Assembly: GCA_019096155.1 (NCBI GenBank)
Contig: JAHCVI010000001.1
Coordinates: 13,851,243-13,915,242 of the forward strand
DNA length: 64,000 nt
Reading direction: 5' to 3'
Source of the DNA: Staphylotrichum longicolle
Taxonomy: Eukaryota > Ascomycota > Sordariomycetes > Sordariales > Chaetomiaceae
The notes beneath the pieces are model-generated. The model did not search any database, was not told the DNA's origin, and saw only the letters and a list, made by a program, of their open reading frames with translations. Each line of letters starts with the position of its first letter. Position 1 is the first letter of the stretch. The position numbers and the translations under genes were made by a program. This document shows, one piece after another, positions 23,727-35,249 of the stretch.

Positions 23727-26650
23727 ATGGAGTTCAACATTGAGTATGCCGACGGGGTGCTTCGTCCGCATGGCCAATGACTAACCAAACGGCGACAGTG
23801 ATCTGCCAGTTCTCTTTCCTTATCCCCGCATCTACCCAGGCAGGTCATTCTTTGCATCGTGTTTTCTTTTTCTTCTCATGGTGCTAATGACTTACTAGAG
23901 CAATATGCGTATGTTTGACCCCAGCCGTGCCGCTGTGGACTTCACTGACATGGAATGCTGTCCTACAGATACATGGTGGACTTGAAGAGTAGGTTTTGTT
24001 AAGCGGAGAAACTATGGTTGCCAGCTGACATGTCTCAGAAACGCTCGATGCTGGAGGAAACTGCGTGCTGGAGATGCCTTCGGGGACAGGCAAGACAGTC
24101 ACCCTCCTGTCCCTCATCGTGGCCTACCAGCAGTACTATCCGTCACACCGCAAGCTCATCTATTGCTCCCGTATATCACCACCTCTCTTCAGACTCGCCC
24201 GCTCCGAGCTAACTGGGCATTCCAGGGACAATGTCCGAGATTGAAAAGGCCCTTGTCGAGCTCAAAGCCCTCATGAAGTTTCGCACAGAACGCCTCGGCC
24301 GCGAGGAAGAGTTCAGAGGCCTTGGTCTCACAAGTCGCAAAAACCTCTGTTTGCATCCCTCGGTCAAGCGGGAGAAGAGTGGTAACGTTGTCGATGCACG
24401 TTGTCGCAGTCTGACAGCCGGCTTCGTCAAGGAGAAGAAGGAAAAGGGGGAGGATGTGGAGGTGTGCGTCTACCACGACGTGAGCACACCCCCACCACAT
24501 TACCTGCCACGACATCTAATATCTTCCCTAGAATCTTGACCTCCTCGAACCCCACAACCTGATTCCCAATGGCATCTGGACACTGGACGGCCTTCTGCAA
24601 TATGGCGAGCAGCACAAGCAGTGCCCGTATTTCACCGCCCGGCGGATGGTATGTGTCTTTTGTTCGCCCCGTCATCCCCGTCGCTGGCAGCTGACCCCTA
24701 CAGATGCAATACTGCAACGTCATCATCTACTCGTACCACTATCTTCTTGACCCCAAGATTGCCGAACGAGTTTCCAAAGACCTATCCAAGGACTGCATCG
24801 TTGTTTTTGACGAAGCCCACAACATCGACAATGTGTGCATTGAGTCTCTGAGCACAGATATCACTGAGGACTCGTTGAGGAAAGCCACCAGGGGTGCCCA
24901 GAACCTGGAGAACAAGATCAACGAGATGAGGGATTCGGACCAGCAGAAGCTGCAGGACGAGTACGAGAAGCTTGTTGAAGGGCTCCGGGGCGCTGACGAT
25001 GGCCGCCAGGAAGACTCCTTTATGGTCAATCCCAGTAAGACAATCTCCTCTTGATGTGGCAAGCATATGGGTCTCATGCTGATGTTTTTTTCTAGCTCTC
25101 CCCGACGATCTTCTCAAAGAAGCTGTCCCGGGCAACATCCGCAGGGCAGAGCACTTTGTTGCGTTCCTTCGAAGGTTCATCGAATATCTCAAGGTCAGTC
25201 ATGCACAGCCCGTCCACGCCCTTCCAGCCCTGCTCTGTGCGTTTTTGCTGAGTATCAACAGACGAGGATGAAAGTCCGCCAGGTCATCTCAGAAACGCCG
25301 CCATCCTTCCTCGCCCATCTCAAGGAATACACCTTCATCGAGAAGAAGCCCCTGAGATTCTGTGCCGAGCGGCTGACCTCGCTTGTGAGGACACTCGAGC
25401 TCACCAACATCGAGGATTACCAACCCTTACAAGAAGTCGCCACGTTTGCGACGCTTGTGTCGACGTACGAGAAGGGCTTTCTCCTGATCCTGGAGCCGTA
25501 CGAATCCGACACGGCCGAAGTGCCCAACCCGGTCCTACACTTTACCTGTTTGGATGCCGCCATCGCCATCAAGCCGGTGTTTGACCGTTTCAGTTCCGTC
25601 ATCATCACGTCCGGGACAATCTCTCCATTGGAGATATACCCCAAGATGCTCGACTTCCCCACCGTCGTTCAAGAATCCTACAGCATGACCCTGGCGCGGC
25701 GGTCCTTCTTGCCCATGATCGTGACCCGCGGAAGCGACCAAGCGTCGATATCAACGAGCTTCCAGGTCCGCAATGAGCCCAGCGTGGTTAGAAACTACGG
25801 CAACCTCCTCACCGAATTCGCCAAGATCACCCCGGACGGCATGGTCGTCTTCTTCCCCTCGTACCTCTACATGGAGTCCATCATCAGCATGTGGCAGGGC
25901 ATGGGCATCCTCGACGAGGTCTGGAAGTACAAGCTCATCCTGGTCGAGACCCCCGACGCGCAGGAGACCTCGCTCGCGCTCGAGACATACCGCACGGCGT
26001 GCTGCAACGGCCGCGGCGCGGTGCTCCTCTGCGTGGCGCGCGGCAAGGTGTCGGAGGGCATCGACTTCGACCACCAGTACGGGCGCACGGTGCTCTGCAT
26101 CGGCGTGCCCTTCCAGTACACCGAGTCCCGCATCCTCAAGGCGCGGCTCGAGTTCCTGCGCGAGACGTACCGCATCCGCGAGAACGACTTCCTCTCCTTC
26201 GACGCCATGCGCCACGCCGCCCAGTGCCTCGGCCGCGTGCTCCGCGGCAAGGACGACTACGGCCTCATGGTGCTCGCCGACCGCCGCTTCCAGAAGAAGC
26301 GCGCCCAGCTGCCCAAGTGGATCAACCAGGCGCTGCTCGACGCCGACACCAACCTGAGCACCGACATGGCCGTCAGCAGCGCCCGCCGGTTCCTGCGGAC
26401 CATGGCCCAGCCGTTCCGCGCCAAGGACCAGGAGGGCATCAGCACGTGGAGCATGGCCGACCTGATCAAGCACCAGGAGAAGATGGGCGACGACCGCATC
26501 AAAGAGCTGCAGGCGCAACGCGACATGGAGGTCGCCGCGCTGTCGGCCCAGGTGACGGCGCGTGTGGGGGAGGATGATGGGCGGGTGAGTGACTACGAGA
26601 TGGATGAGGATGATGAGGCCGAGCTGATGGCGCTGGATAATCACAACTGA
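23727..26650 (+). CDS. rad3: TFIIH 5'-3' DNA helicase XPD/Rad3
   Basis: Ten exons: 23727-23743, 23799-23839, 23899-23908, 23969-23988, 24039-24170, 24226-24479, 24532-24648, 24704-25034, 25096-25193 and 25262-26650, giving 802 residues. The protein starts MEFNIDDLPVLFPYPRIYPE, the conserved XPD N-terminus. It has Walker A (MPSGTGKTVTLL), four Fe-S cysteines (NLCLHP, ARCRSL, VEVCVYHD, KQCPYF), the DEAH box (VVFDEAHNID) and the C-terminal helicase motifs (CVARGKVSEGIDF; HAAQCLGRVLRGKDDYG). XPD is the ATP-driven helicase of TFIIH in nucleotide-excision repair and a structural part of it in RNA polymerase II initiation. The fifth motif-bearing part of the gene is heavily split: exon 3 is only 10 nt, and the second intron uses a GC donor. 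The acidic C-terminus (EMDEDDEAELM) is typical of fungal forms. It converges with prp3. Confidence 0.95.
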
Positions 26651-26950
26651 GCGTCCGGTGCTAGTTTCTGGGACCTTCTACTCGTAGAGGTAGTTATCAT
26701 GGAGGAAGAAGTACTGGGCACGTGGCTCTGTGTCTGTCAACGGGAGGAGATATTTAAGACCTGTGCAGTGAAGCACAATGCTCTGACGATCTTCATGACA
26801 CTGAGCCGTCAAGATTTGCTGTAGCAACTGTTCCATGCATGGTGCCTTGATTACTATCACATATCGGCGTGGAAGCGCAGCGACGTCGACCTCTGAGCGC
26901 CGGGGCTTCATCTCGGCCCTGGCAAGACGCCTCTTCATGTAACCCCTGCT
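26651..26950. other. Convergent 3' intergenic, rad3 / prp3
   Basis: Both flanking genes end here, 300 bp apart. It should hold both polyadenylation regions; no separate gene is evident. Confidence 0.6.
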
Positions 26951-28429
26951 TCACAACGGCGTATTCTTCGCCTGCGTCCAGAAATTATCCATCTTGCGAT
27001 GCGAGAGAAACTCCCTCGCCTCGCCGTCCGTCTCGCACACCTTGCTTCCCCACTTCTTAAACGCCGGCGCCTTGGTCTCGCCCTCGAACAGCAGCACGCA
27101 CTTGTTCGCCGACAAGTCCTTCAGCTGCCCGTTCTCGTCCTCGCCCTTGAGCCAGTCCCTCACCGTGGCACCGCCACCCGAGGCGGAGGCCGCAAGAGCA
27201 GCCGCGTCCTTCTCCCTCGAGGGCAGCGACTCAGTCCATGTGATCCGGCGCAGCATGAGATTCTTGTAGTTCTTGATGCTGTGCTCGCCGCCCTCGACGA
27301 TGACGAGGCAGAACTTGGGGTGCATGATGCAGACGCCCGTGAGGCCGTGCTGGGTGGCGTTGATGCCGATCTTGTAGCGGTGCTGGCCGTTGGCGAGGCT
27401 CCCAATCTTGAAGACGAGCACGTGGATGCCCTTGGCCGCATCCTTGGCCTGGTTGGTCGCGATCTTCTCGTGCCGCTCCTCCTTGCTCAGCTTGCGCTCC
27501 TCGTTGGCCTGCATGTGCTTGTCGAAGCGCGCCGCGATCTCGCGGTTGACGCGCGCCTCGACGGCGGTCGGGTCCTTGACGGCCTCTTCGCCGAGAACGC
27601 GCATCAGGTTCCCCTTTTTGACTTTGGGGGGCGGTGCGGGCTCGAGGCCGAGGCGGATCTTGGCTTGTGTTTCTTTGAGTTCCATCATGCGCCGCTGTCG
27701 CCGGAGCTTCTTCTGCTCGTTGGGTGTCAGGTACATGGGTTTTGGCGCGGGCGCGAGCTTGTCCTGTGGCGGCTCGATGGCAACGGGGTGTTGGATGTAC
27801 AGCGTGACGATGCTGTCTGGTCCCGTCAACTTCAACGACTCCGGGATGTTGCCGTAGTCCTTGCCATCAATGAGCCCTTCGTCCCACCACTCTAGCTCTG
27901 GAGGTGCCTCAATCACAAATGCCTTCTCCACGGCCCTGTCTTCCTCCAAGCCAGCCTTGCGCGCCTGCTCGGCGATTCTCCTCTTCATGTCCTCGAGCGC
28001 GGCCTGTCTCCGCAGGGCATTGGCCTGCTGAATGTATTTGCCCTTTTGATTGAAACTGAGCTGCCTTGACTCTCTCGCCCTGCCCGTAGGTGCATTGCTC
28101 GTGTCGAGATATGGATTCGCTCGGGGCCCATCCTGAGTCGTCGTCGAAAGCCCAAATGGCCTGCCCTTGGCGGTCTTTGCGGCATCTTGTGTGGAGCGCT
28201 GACCTATCGTGCCTTTGAGGGAATCACTCGGTTTGACCGGCGCGTTAAGGTCGGCGAGGGCTGGGTGGAGGGGCGTATTGAGGCCGCCCTTGGCCTTTGC
28301 AGTGCCGACAGCGGCGGCGACTCGCGCCTTGAGGGCAGCCATTCGGTCGGCTGCGGACTCGGGCTTCTGAATCCTCGACGCAGCGTCATGGCGGGGACCG
28401 AGCCCGCCAGGTTGCTGATTTCGATCCAT
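26951..28429 (-). CDS. prp3: U4/U6 snRNP splicing factor Prp3
   Basis: A single uninterrupted frame of 492 codons from ATG 28427-28429 (MDRNQQPGG). The frame stays open upstream to about 28636 but has no other ATG, so that part is taken as leader. The middle holds the PRP3 domain: a basic helical stretch (ALEDMKRRIAEQARK), then PELEWWDEGLI and YIQHPVAIEPP. The C-terminal DUF1115 region runs from about HVLVFKIGSL to ESLPSREKD and on to the end. Prp3 binds U4/U6 snRNA within the U4/U6.U5 tri-snRNP and is required to assemble the spliceosome. Length is close to the yeast protein (469). It is divergent from the RNA polymerase I gene with about 650 bp between starts, which fits paired housekeeping promoters. 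Confidence 0.93.
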   Translation of the reverse strand: MDRNQQPGGLGPRHDAASRIQKPESAADRMAALKARVAAAVGTAKAKGGLNTPLHPALADLNAPVKPSDSLKGTIGQRSTQDAAKTAKGRPFGLSTTTQDGPRANPYLDTSNAPTGRARESRQLSFNQKGKYIQQANALRRQAALEDMKRRIAEQARKAGLEEDRAVEKAFVIEAPPELEWWDEGLIDGKDYGNIPESLKLTGPDSIVTLYIQHPVAIEPPQDKLAPAPKPMYLTPNEQKKLRRQRRMMELKETQAKIRLGLEPAPPPKVKKGNLMRVLGEEAVKDPTAVEARVNREIAARFDKHMQANEERKLSKEERHEKIATNQAKDAAKGIHVLVFKIGSLANGQHRYKIGINATQHGLTGVCIMHPKFCLVIVEGGEHSIKNYKNLMLRRITWTESLPSREKDAAALAASASGGGATVRDWLKGEDENGQLKDLSANKCVLLFEGETKAPAFKKWGSKVCETDGEAREFLSHRKMDNFWTQAKNTPL

Positions 28430-29080
28430 CGTCAAGGCATGCGCCGGTGCTGGTTGGCTTGAGGTTCGCAATTCGGAGTTGTTGAGACTGGGGAAGGCGG
28501 ACAGTGGCTCTCGTGCTTGGGGTGTCGAGAGGTCCAAGAAATGTTCGTTTCTTGGCTGCGCGTTGAGCGGAAGCAAAGAGAAGCTGGGCTTCTCAAGATC
28601 GGGGCGGCTGTTGGCGTGCTGGGAATTCAGGCGCACACAAGTGAAGCTGGAAGCTCAAGCGGGTTATTGATGCAAGATGGGCGACGGAGCAGTGATCAGA
28701 TGGGTTGTCACCTGGAAGCTTGGCTGGCGTTTGGAGCGTGCCCTGCCCCATGTCAAGCCCAGCTGCGCCCAGGCAGTTGGGTGGAGGGTGCCCCACACCG
28801 TCACATCCCATCGTGCCCATGCAATTCCCAGAGCCGGTGGGGTTCTGCCTGCCCTGACCGCCAAAAAATATTCTTCGCTGAAGCTGCGTCTGCAAATCCC
28901 CACCAATCACCGATCTGAAGCTGCTCGTCTCAGAGAGGGAGAAGCGTTTGTCGCGACCGAGTTTCGACTTTGCAATCCGCCCCGAAGACTCAACGCCTTC
29001 CCCAATCTCTCTCGCCACGACGGGGAGACTGCGATGCCGGATTGCTAGGCGGCTGAATCTCTTCCGTCCGCTTGCCCAGC
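28430..29080. promoter_or_regulatory. Divergent promoter region, prp3 / RPA190
   Basis: The 651 bp between the two start codons must carry both promoters and 5' leaders. The prp3 side (28430-28636) is open in the prp3 frame but lacks an ATG. No TATA box was seen, as is usual for housekeeping genes. Confidence 0.6.
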
Positions 29081-32000
29081 ATGAATATCGCACAGCCCGT
29101 GGGGTCGTCGCTGGAGAGCGTCGAGTTCACCTTTCTCTCGGCCGAAGAGATCCGGTCGATTTCTGTCAAGCGGATCGAGAATGACAGCACCTTCGACAGC
29201 CTCCTCAATCCGGTTCCCGGCGGTCTCTACGACCCGGCTCTAGGGTCGTGGGGCGATTCACTGTAAGACTGTCCATAACGCGGCTCTTGGTCCGGTTGCC
29301 GTGGTGTCTTGAAACTGGCGGCAAATGGACGAAACGGAGGGATCGCGGGCTAACAGTATGCAGATGCCGAACATGCAACCTGAACCAGGCCCAGTGCCCA
29401 GGGCATCCGGGCCACATCGAACTCCCCGTGCCTGTCTACCACCCAGCCTTCATGGACCAAGCCTACCGTCTGCTCCGAGCCCAGTGTGCCTACTGTTTCA
29501 AGTTTCGACTGCCGCGCCACGAAGTTCACAAGTACATCTGCATGTTCCGCTTATTGCAGGTCGGCCTGATCCATGAGGCGCAGATGATCGAGTCTTTCTC
29601 TGTCAGTGATCTTGGAGAACAGCTCAGGAAACTGACCTTGTCCGACGTTCCCGATGTGGAGGCGGATGAGGCGGAAGAGGAGGGAAGCAATTTACACGAT
29701 GCCACCATGCGCGCCAGGGAAACATATGTGCGTCAGGTCCTGCGGGAGCACCGGCTGAACGTCAACATTGGCGACATCCGGAAAGGCAAGCACGAGGGAG
29801 CTTCCGAGATGAGGCGCGGTCTCGTCAAGGAGTTCCTTGCCCAGATGGTCAAGGAGAAGAAGTGCAGAAGCTGCGACGGCATCTCACCCGTCTACCGCAA
29901 GGACCGCTGGGTCAAGATCTTTGAGCGGGACCTTTCCGACAAGGAGAAAGCAGCCATGGCTCAGGCGGGGAGGAAACGGACCGACGCGCTCGCCCTGAGC
30001 CGCAAGGCCGAGAAGCACAGCGATCTCAACCCCGACGAGGGGATCGCTGACGTCGACTCGTCCTCCGAGGGCTCGTCTGGAGAGCGCGACAGCGAGGGAG
30101 AGGGTGAGGAGCTGGACGAGAACGGGGATGTGGTCATGGCAGATGCCCCCGCAAAGGCGCAACGGGGCAAGCCAAAGCCCGCCAAGAGTGCCAAAGCTGG
30201 ACAGCGGTACCTCACCACTATAGAAGTCCACAAGCGCCTTGAGATCCTCTTTGAGAAGGAGCAGGAGCTGCTTTCCCTGCTCTACAACTCGAAGCCTCGA
30301 CCCCGAAACTCCAAGCCGCTCACCGCATCCATGTTCTTTGTGTCGACCCTTCTCGTCCCCCCCAACCGCTATCGCCCAGAGGCTCGCATGGGCGACTCGC
30401 AAATCTCGGAAGCTCAGCAAAACAGCCTCTACAAGATGATCCTGAGGAGTGCATCTATGGTGGCGCAGATCTCCCGGGAGATTAGCGGCGGGAACAAGGA
30501 GGCTATGGAGGAAGGCAGGAGAACAAGGGATATGAGCTCTCTGTACCAGGCATGGACAGAGTTGCAGGATGCCGTCAACTCATTAATCGACCGCGACAAG
30601 AACCCAGTTCAGGGCGCGGCTGCCAAGCGAAACGAGGAGGGTATCAAGCAGAAGCTCGAGAAAAAGGAGGGTCTGTTCCGGAAGAACATGATGGGCAAGC
30701 GCGTCAACTTTGCTGCCAGAAGTGTCATCTCGCCCGACCCAAATATCGAAACCAACGAGATCGGTGTCCCTCCTGTTTTCGCCAAGAAGCTCACCTATCC
30801 GGAACCCGTGACGAGCCACAACTTCAAGGATCTTCAGTAAGCTTGTCTTGACCTCGTCTTTGCAAACAAAATCACAGCTAACAGAGAATTCCAGACAAGC
30901 TGTTATCAACGGTGTTGGTAGGTTTTGATGCAGAACCATGCTCGGCTGTAAAGGTTGCCGTTGCTAACCATGGTTGTAGACAAGTGGCCCGGTGCCGCAG
31001 CTATCGAGAACGAGAATGGTCAGATCGTCAACCTGCGAAACAAGTCTCTCGAGGACCGTGTCTCGCTGGCGAACCAACTTCTGGCTCCGACGGGTAATAA
31101 CTTCAGTGGTCTGCGGAACAAGAAGGTTCATCGTCATCTCACCAACGGCGATGTGGTCTTGATGAACCGGCAACCGACGCTCCATAAGCCCTCCATCATG
31201 GGCCACAGAGTCCGGGTGCTCCCAGGCGAGAAGACCATCCGCATGCACTACGCCAACTGCAACACCTACAATGCCGATTTCGATGGTGACGAGATGAACA
31301 TGCATTTTCCCCAAAACGAGATTGCGCGCGTGGAGGCGCTTCAGCTCGCCGATACCGATCATCAGTACATCTCGGGAACGGCCGGAAACCCCCTGCGTGG
31401 TTTGATTCAGGATCATTTGTCCGTTTCCGTGGCCCTTTGCAGCAAGGACGTGTTCCTCGATCAAGGCGCCTACCAGCAGCTCATCTATGCCGCCCTCCGG
31501 CCCGAGAGTGGACACGTCACGGGTGAGAAGATTGAGCTTGTGCCCCCAGCAATCATCAAGCCAGCGGCCCGCTGGACGGGCAAGCAGGTCATCACGACAA
31601 TCCTCAAGAACATCAGGCCGGCCGACTGCGGCGACCTCTGGATGAATGGGTCTGCTAAGATCAAGAGCCGCAGCTGGGGCGAAGACTCTGAAGAGGGCAA
31701 CGTAATGTTCCGCGATGGCGAGTTCGTGTGCGGTATTCTCGACAAGTCGCAGTTGGGTCCGAGCGACGGTGGTTTTATCCACGCCGTGCACGAGGTCTAC
31801 GGCCCCTCGGTTGCAGGAAAGCTCCTCAGCAGCATGGGTCGGCTTTTGACTCGGTACCTGGCCATGATCGCCTTCACTTGCGGTATGGATGATCTGCGCA
31901 TGACGCCGCAAGGCGAGAAGGACCGCAAGGAAACGATCAAGGCCGCCGCACATATCGGTCTGGAGGTGGCGGCCAAGTACGTCTCGCTTGCGGAGCAGAA

Positions 32001-34591
32001 GCCGACCAAGGAGGACCCTCTGCTTCTAGAGCGCCTCGAAGAGGTGCTCAGGGACGACAAGAAGCAGGAGGGCTTGGAGTTGCTTACCAGTCAGGAGTGC
32101 GCCAAGCTCTCGACCGAAATCACCAAGCTGTGTCTTCCTGCCGGTCTTGAGAAGCAATTCCCGAAGAACCACATGCAGTCGATGACCATCTCCGGTGCCA
32201 AGGGCAGTCCCGTCAACGCCAACCTCATCTCGTGTAACCTAGGCCAGCAGGTTCTAGAAGGTCGCCGTGTCCCTGTCATGGTGAGCGGCAAGACCTTGCC
32301 AAGCTTCAAGCCGTACGATACGGATGTGAGGGCAGGTGGTTACATTGTCCAGCGTTTCTTGACAGGCATCCGCCCGCAAGAGTACTACTTCCATCACATG
32401 GCCGGTCGCGAAGGTCTGATCGATACGGCCGTCAAGACATCACGCTCCGGCTACCTCCAGAGGTGTCTGATCAAGGGCATGGAGGGCCTGAGAGTCTCGT
32501 ACGACTCGTCCGTCCGGGACTCGGACGGCACGGTCGTGCAGTTCCTGTTTGGAGAGGACGGCATCGACATCGCGAAGCAGAAGTACCTGAACGATTTCGA
32601 GTTTGTCCTGCGCAACCTCGACTCGCAGCTGCCGCAGATCCGGTACCACGAGCCCGGGACCCAGGCCCTGTTTGAGCACAAGGACGAGGTCATGAAGCGG
32701 ATGAAGAGCGCCATCCGGTCCAGCAGTGGTCGCAATCCCCTCGACCCAGTAGCATCGGAGCTAGATCCCACCGCCTTCGCGTTTGCGACATCGGAGAAGT
32801 TCTACAGCAAGCTCATGGACTACGTCAAGACAAACAAGGACGGGCTGATCAAGGACAAGAAGGGGTCGGACAGCCAGAAGGGCCAAATCGCGCGCAAGAC
32901 AGCCGAGAAGATTCTGGCAGCCAAGTACATCCGGTCGCTGGTCGAGCCCGGCGAGGCTGTTGGCATCGTCGCCGGTCAGTCTGTCGGAGAGCCATCGACA
33001 CAGATGACACTGAACACATTCCATTTGGCTGGTCACTCGGCCAAGAACGTCACACTGGGTATCCCTCGTCTCCGCGAAATCCTGATGACTGCCAGTGCCA
33101 AGATCTCGACACCGTCAATGACGCTCGTTCTCAACGAGGAGCTCTCGGAGCAGGACGGCGAGCGGTTTGCCAAGTCCATCAGCGTCCTCCCGCTTGCCCA
33201 CGTCACCAAGGAGGCAGTAGTCCGGGAGCGCGTCGGCCGCGGCGTCGGGCACGCGCTGGCCAAGTCGTTCGAGATCAGGTTGCGCTTCTTCGAGGCTGAG
33301 GAGTACGTCAAGATGTATGCTATTGACATTGCTGACGTGCTCGGGACCGTCGAGAAGAAGTTCATCCCGCTGCTCTCGGCCCTCACGAGAAAGGAGATCA
33401 AGAAGAAGTTCAAGGAGAACAGCGCGGCCACCCCCGAGATTGGCGTCAAGTCGGGCGTCGTGGAGTTTGCGCCCACCGGCGCGGAGCGGGAGAGGGCCGC
33501 CGACGATGACGACGACGACGACGACGGGGAGGACGACGCCACGAGCGCCAAGCAGCGGGCCAACCGCAGTGAGGCGGTCTCGTACGGGCCGAACGACGAC
33601 GAAGACGACCGCATCCAGAGCCAGCTCCAGCGCGAGACGGACGACAGAGAGGAGGGCGAAGAGAGGCTCAACTTCGTCGACGAGGCGTACGGCGGCAGCC
33701 CCGAACCCGAGGACCAGCTGGGCGACAAGACGGACGAGGAGCGGTCGCGGTCGCGCGAGGGGCGCATCAAGAACAAGAACGAGCATGTGGCGCGGTTCCG
33801 GTGCGACGAGGTCGGCGGCGAGTGGGTCGAGTTCACGCTCGAGTTTGACGCGTCCATCCCCAAGATCCTCATGCTCAGCCTGGTCCAGGAGGCGGTCAAG
33901 AAGTCAGTCATCCAGCAGATCCACCAGATCGGCAACGCGGCGTTCGAGCCCAAGAAGAAGAAGGACGAGGCCACGGGCGAAGAGCACATCGTCGAGATGC
34001 TGGTGCACACGGACGGCGCCAACCTGCGGGCCATGCAGCAGTACGGCGACTACATCAACCCCAACAGGATATCGACCAACGACATCGCCCAGGTGCTCGA
34101 GGTGTATGGCGTGGAGGCGTGCCGGAGCAACATTGTTGGGGAGCTCAGCGGCGTGTTCAGCGGTCACGGTATCGCGGTGGACCCGCGCCATCTCAACCTC
34201 ATTGCCGATTTTATGACCAGGTAAGTCACTTCTGCGCCCTTTGCCGTTCCGTGATTAGTGATCATGCCCGACTGACCCATGTTTTACAGGAACGGTGGCT
34301 TCTCTCCCTTCAACCGGATCGGCTTGACGGGTAACGTGAGCCCGTTCACCAAGATGAGCTACGGTATGCCTACAATCTCCGTCTCCAACCGTCTATCGCG
34401 AATAGTAGCTGACATGGCACATGACAGAAACCACGGTCGCTTTCCTCAAGGATGCGGTCCTCGACGGCGACTGGGATCCTCTGGCCACGCCGTCGAGCAG
34501 GCTTGTGGTAGGCAAGCTGGGGACGGTCGGCACGGGCTCGTTTGATGTTCTCACGAAGGTGCCGACGGAGCACAAGGTTGCTGCGTTTTAG
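29081..34591 (+). CDS. rpa190: RNA polymerase I largest subunit (A190)
   Basis: Six exons: 29081-29262, 29364-30836, 30895-30917 (23 nt), 30980-34220, 34290-34363 and 34428-34591, giving 1718 residues. A zinc site near the N-terminus reads CRTCNLNQAQCPGHPGH, then a CAYC pair. The Mg-binding catalytic loop YNADFDGDEMNMH is intact, with Asp at about 659, 661 and 663. The bridge-helix/trigger-loop region contains VGEPSTQMTLNTFHLAG. The C-terminal jaw contains NGGFSPFNRIGLTGN and ends TEHKVAAF. Acidic, low-complexity inserts occur at about 33500-33780 (runs of Asp, then Glu/Arg). The first intron's acceptor was set at TATGCAG (29363), because an AG 12 bases upstream puts the zinc motif out of frame. 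This subunit carries the active site of the enzyme that makes 35S pre-rRNA in the nucleolus. Confidence 0.96.
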
Positions 34592-35249
34592 GTGAATACA
34601 CTCTGAGCGAGGCCGTGGAAAGATGGTGTGCTGGAATAGATTTTGGGAGGAAAGGGTAAACATTTGGGAGGAGAGTCGTGTAAGTAGGGAAACTCAGTGT
34701 GTTGGTTAGACATGTACAGCTACGGTTGCGCAGGCGAGCAGGGTACAGTACGGTACTGAATTCAGGATGTGTTTGGTCGACCAGCTCCAGTCACTGTTGT
34801 TGAGTTCCGGGTCGTCATTCAATGAGATGATCCCTGTTGCTGCCCCTGTACCCCACACTCTGGAGCGGGTTGATGCTGTCTTGGCCTCCGGGTTCAGCGT
34901 TCCTCGGCTCGCTGCTTCGGTGTTTGTGGAACAGGGAGTGGCAACTGCGCCCCGAACAGCATCCCATTTGGCGGTGTCCCTTTCCGTTGAGGTGTTGTTG
35001 AAAGTGCCGGAACTATCCATCCGTACCTACGTGCATCCTTGTTTCCCAAGGGCGTACATACCATACCCCTTGACAGTCAAGTGGGTGCATAGACCTCGGT
35101 TGGCGTCGTCCCCAAGTTTCGTCCTCGATTGAGTGAACAGACGTGCATGGGATACAGTTCCCGCCGTGTACTTTTTTGTATAACAACAAAGAGACCGCCA
35201 CTTTAGACAAGGGAGAGCCAGCCATTCTATCCATCTGTCTGCGCTCCGC
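34592..35249. other. Intergenic, RPA190 / GST kappa
   Basis: The 658 bp between tandem genes should hold the polymerase 3' flank and the transferase promoter. The longest open frame (34767-35132 plus) is not recognisable and has no supporting features. Confidence 0.5.

Noticed and set aside
25751..26644. A 297-codon minus frame opposite XPD
   Set aside because: Antisense to conserved helicase motifs with no domain of its own.
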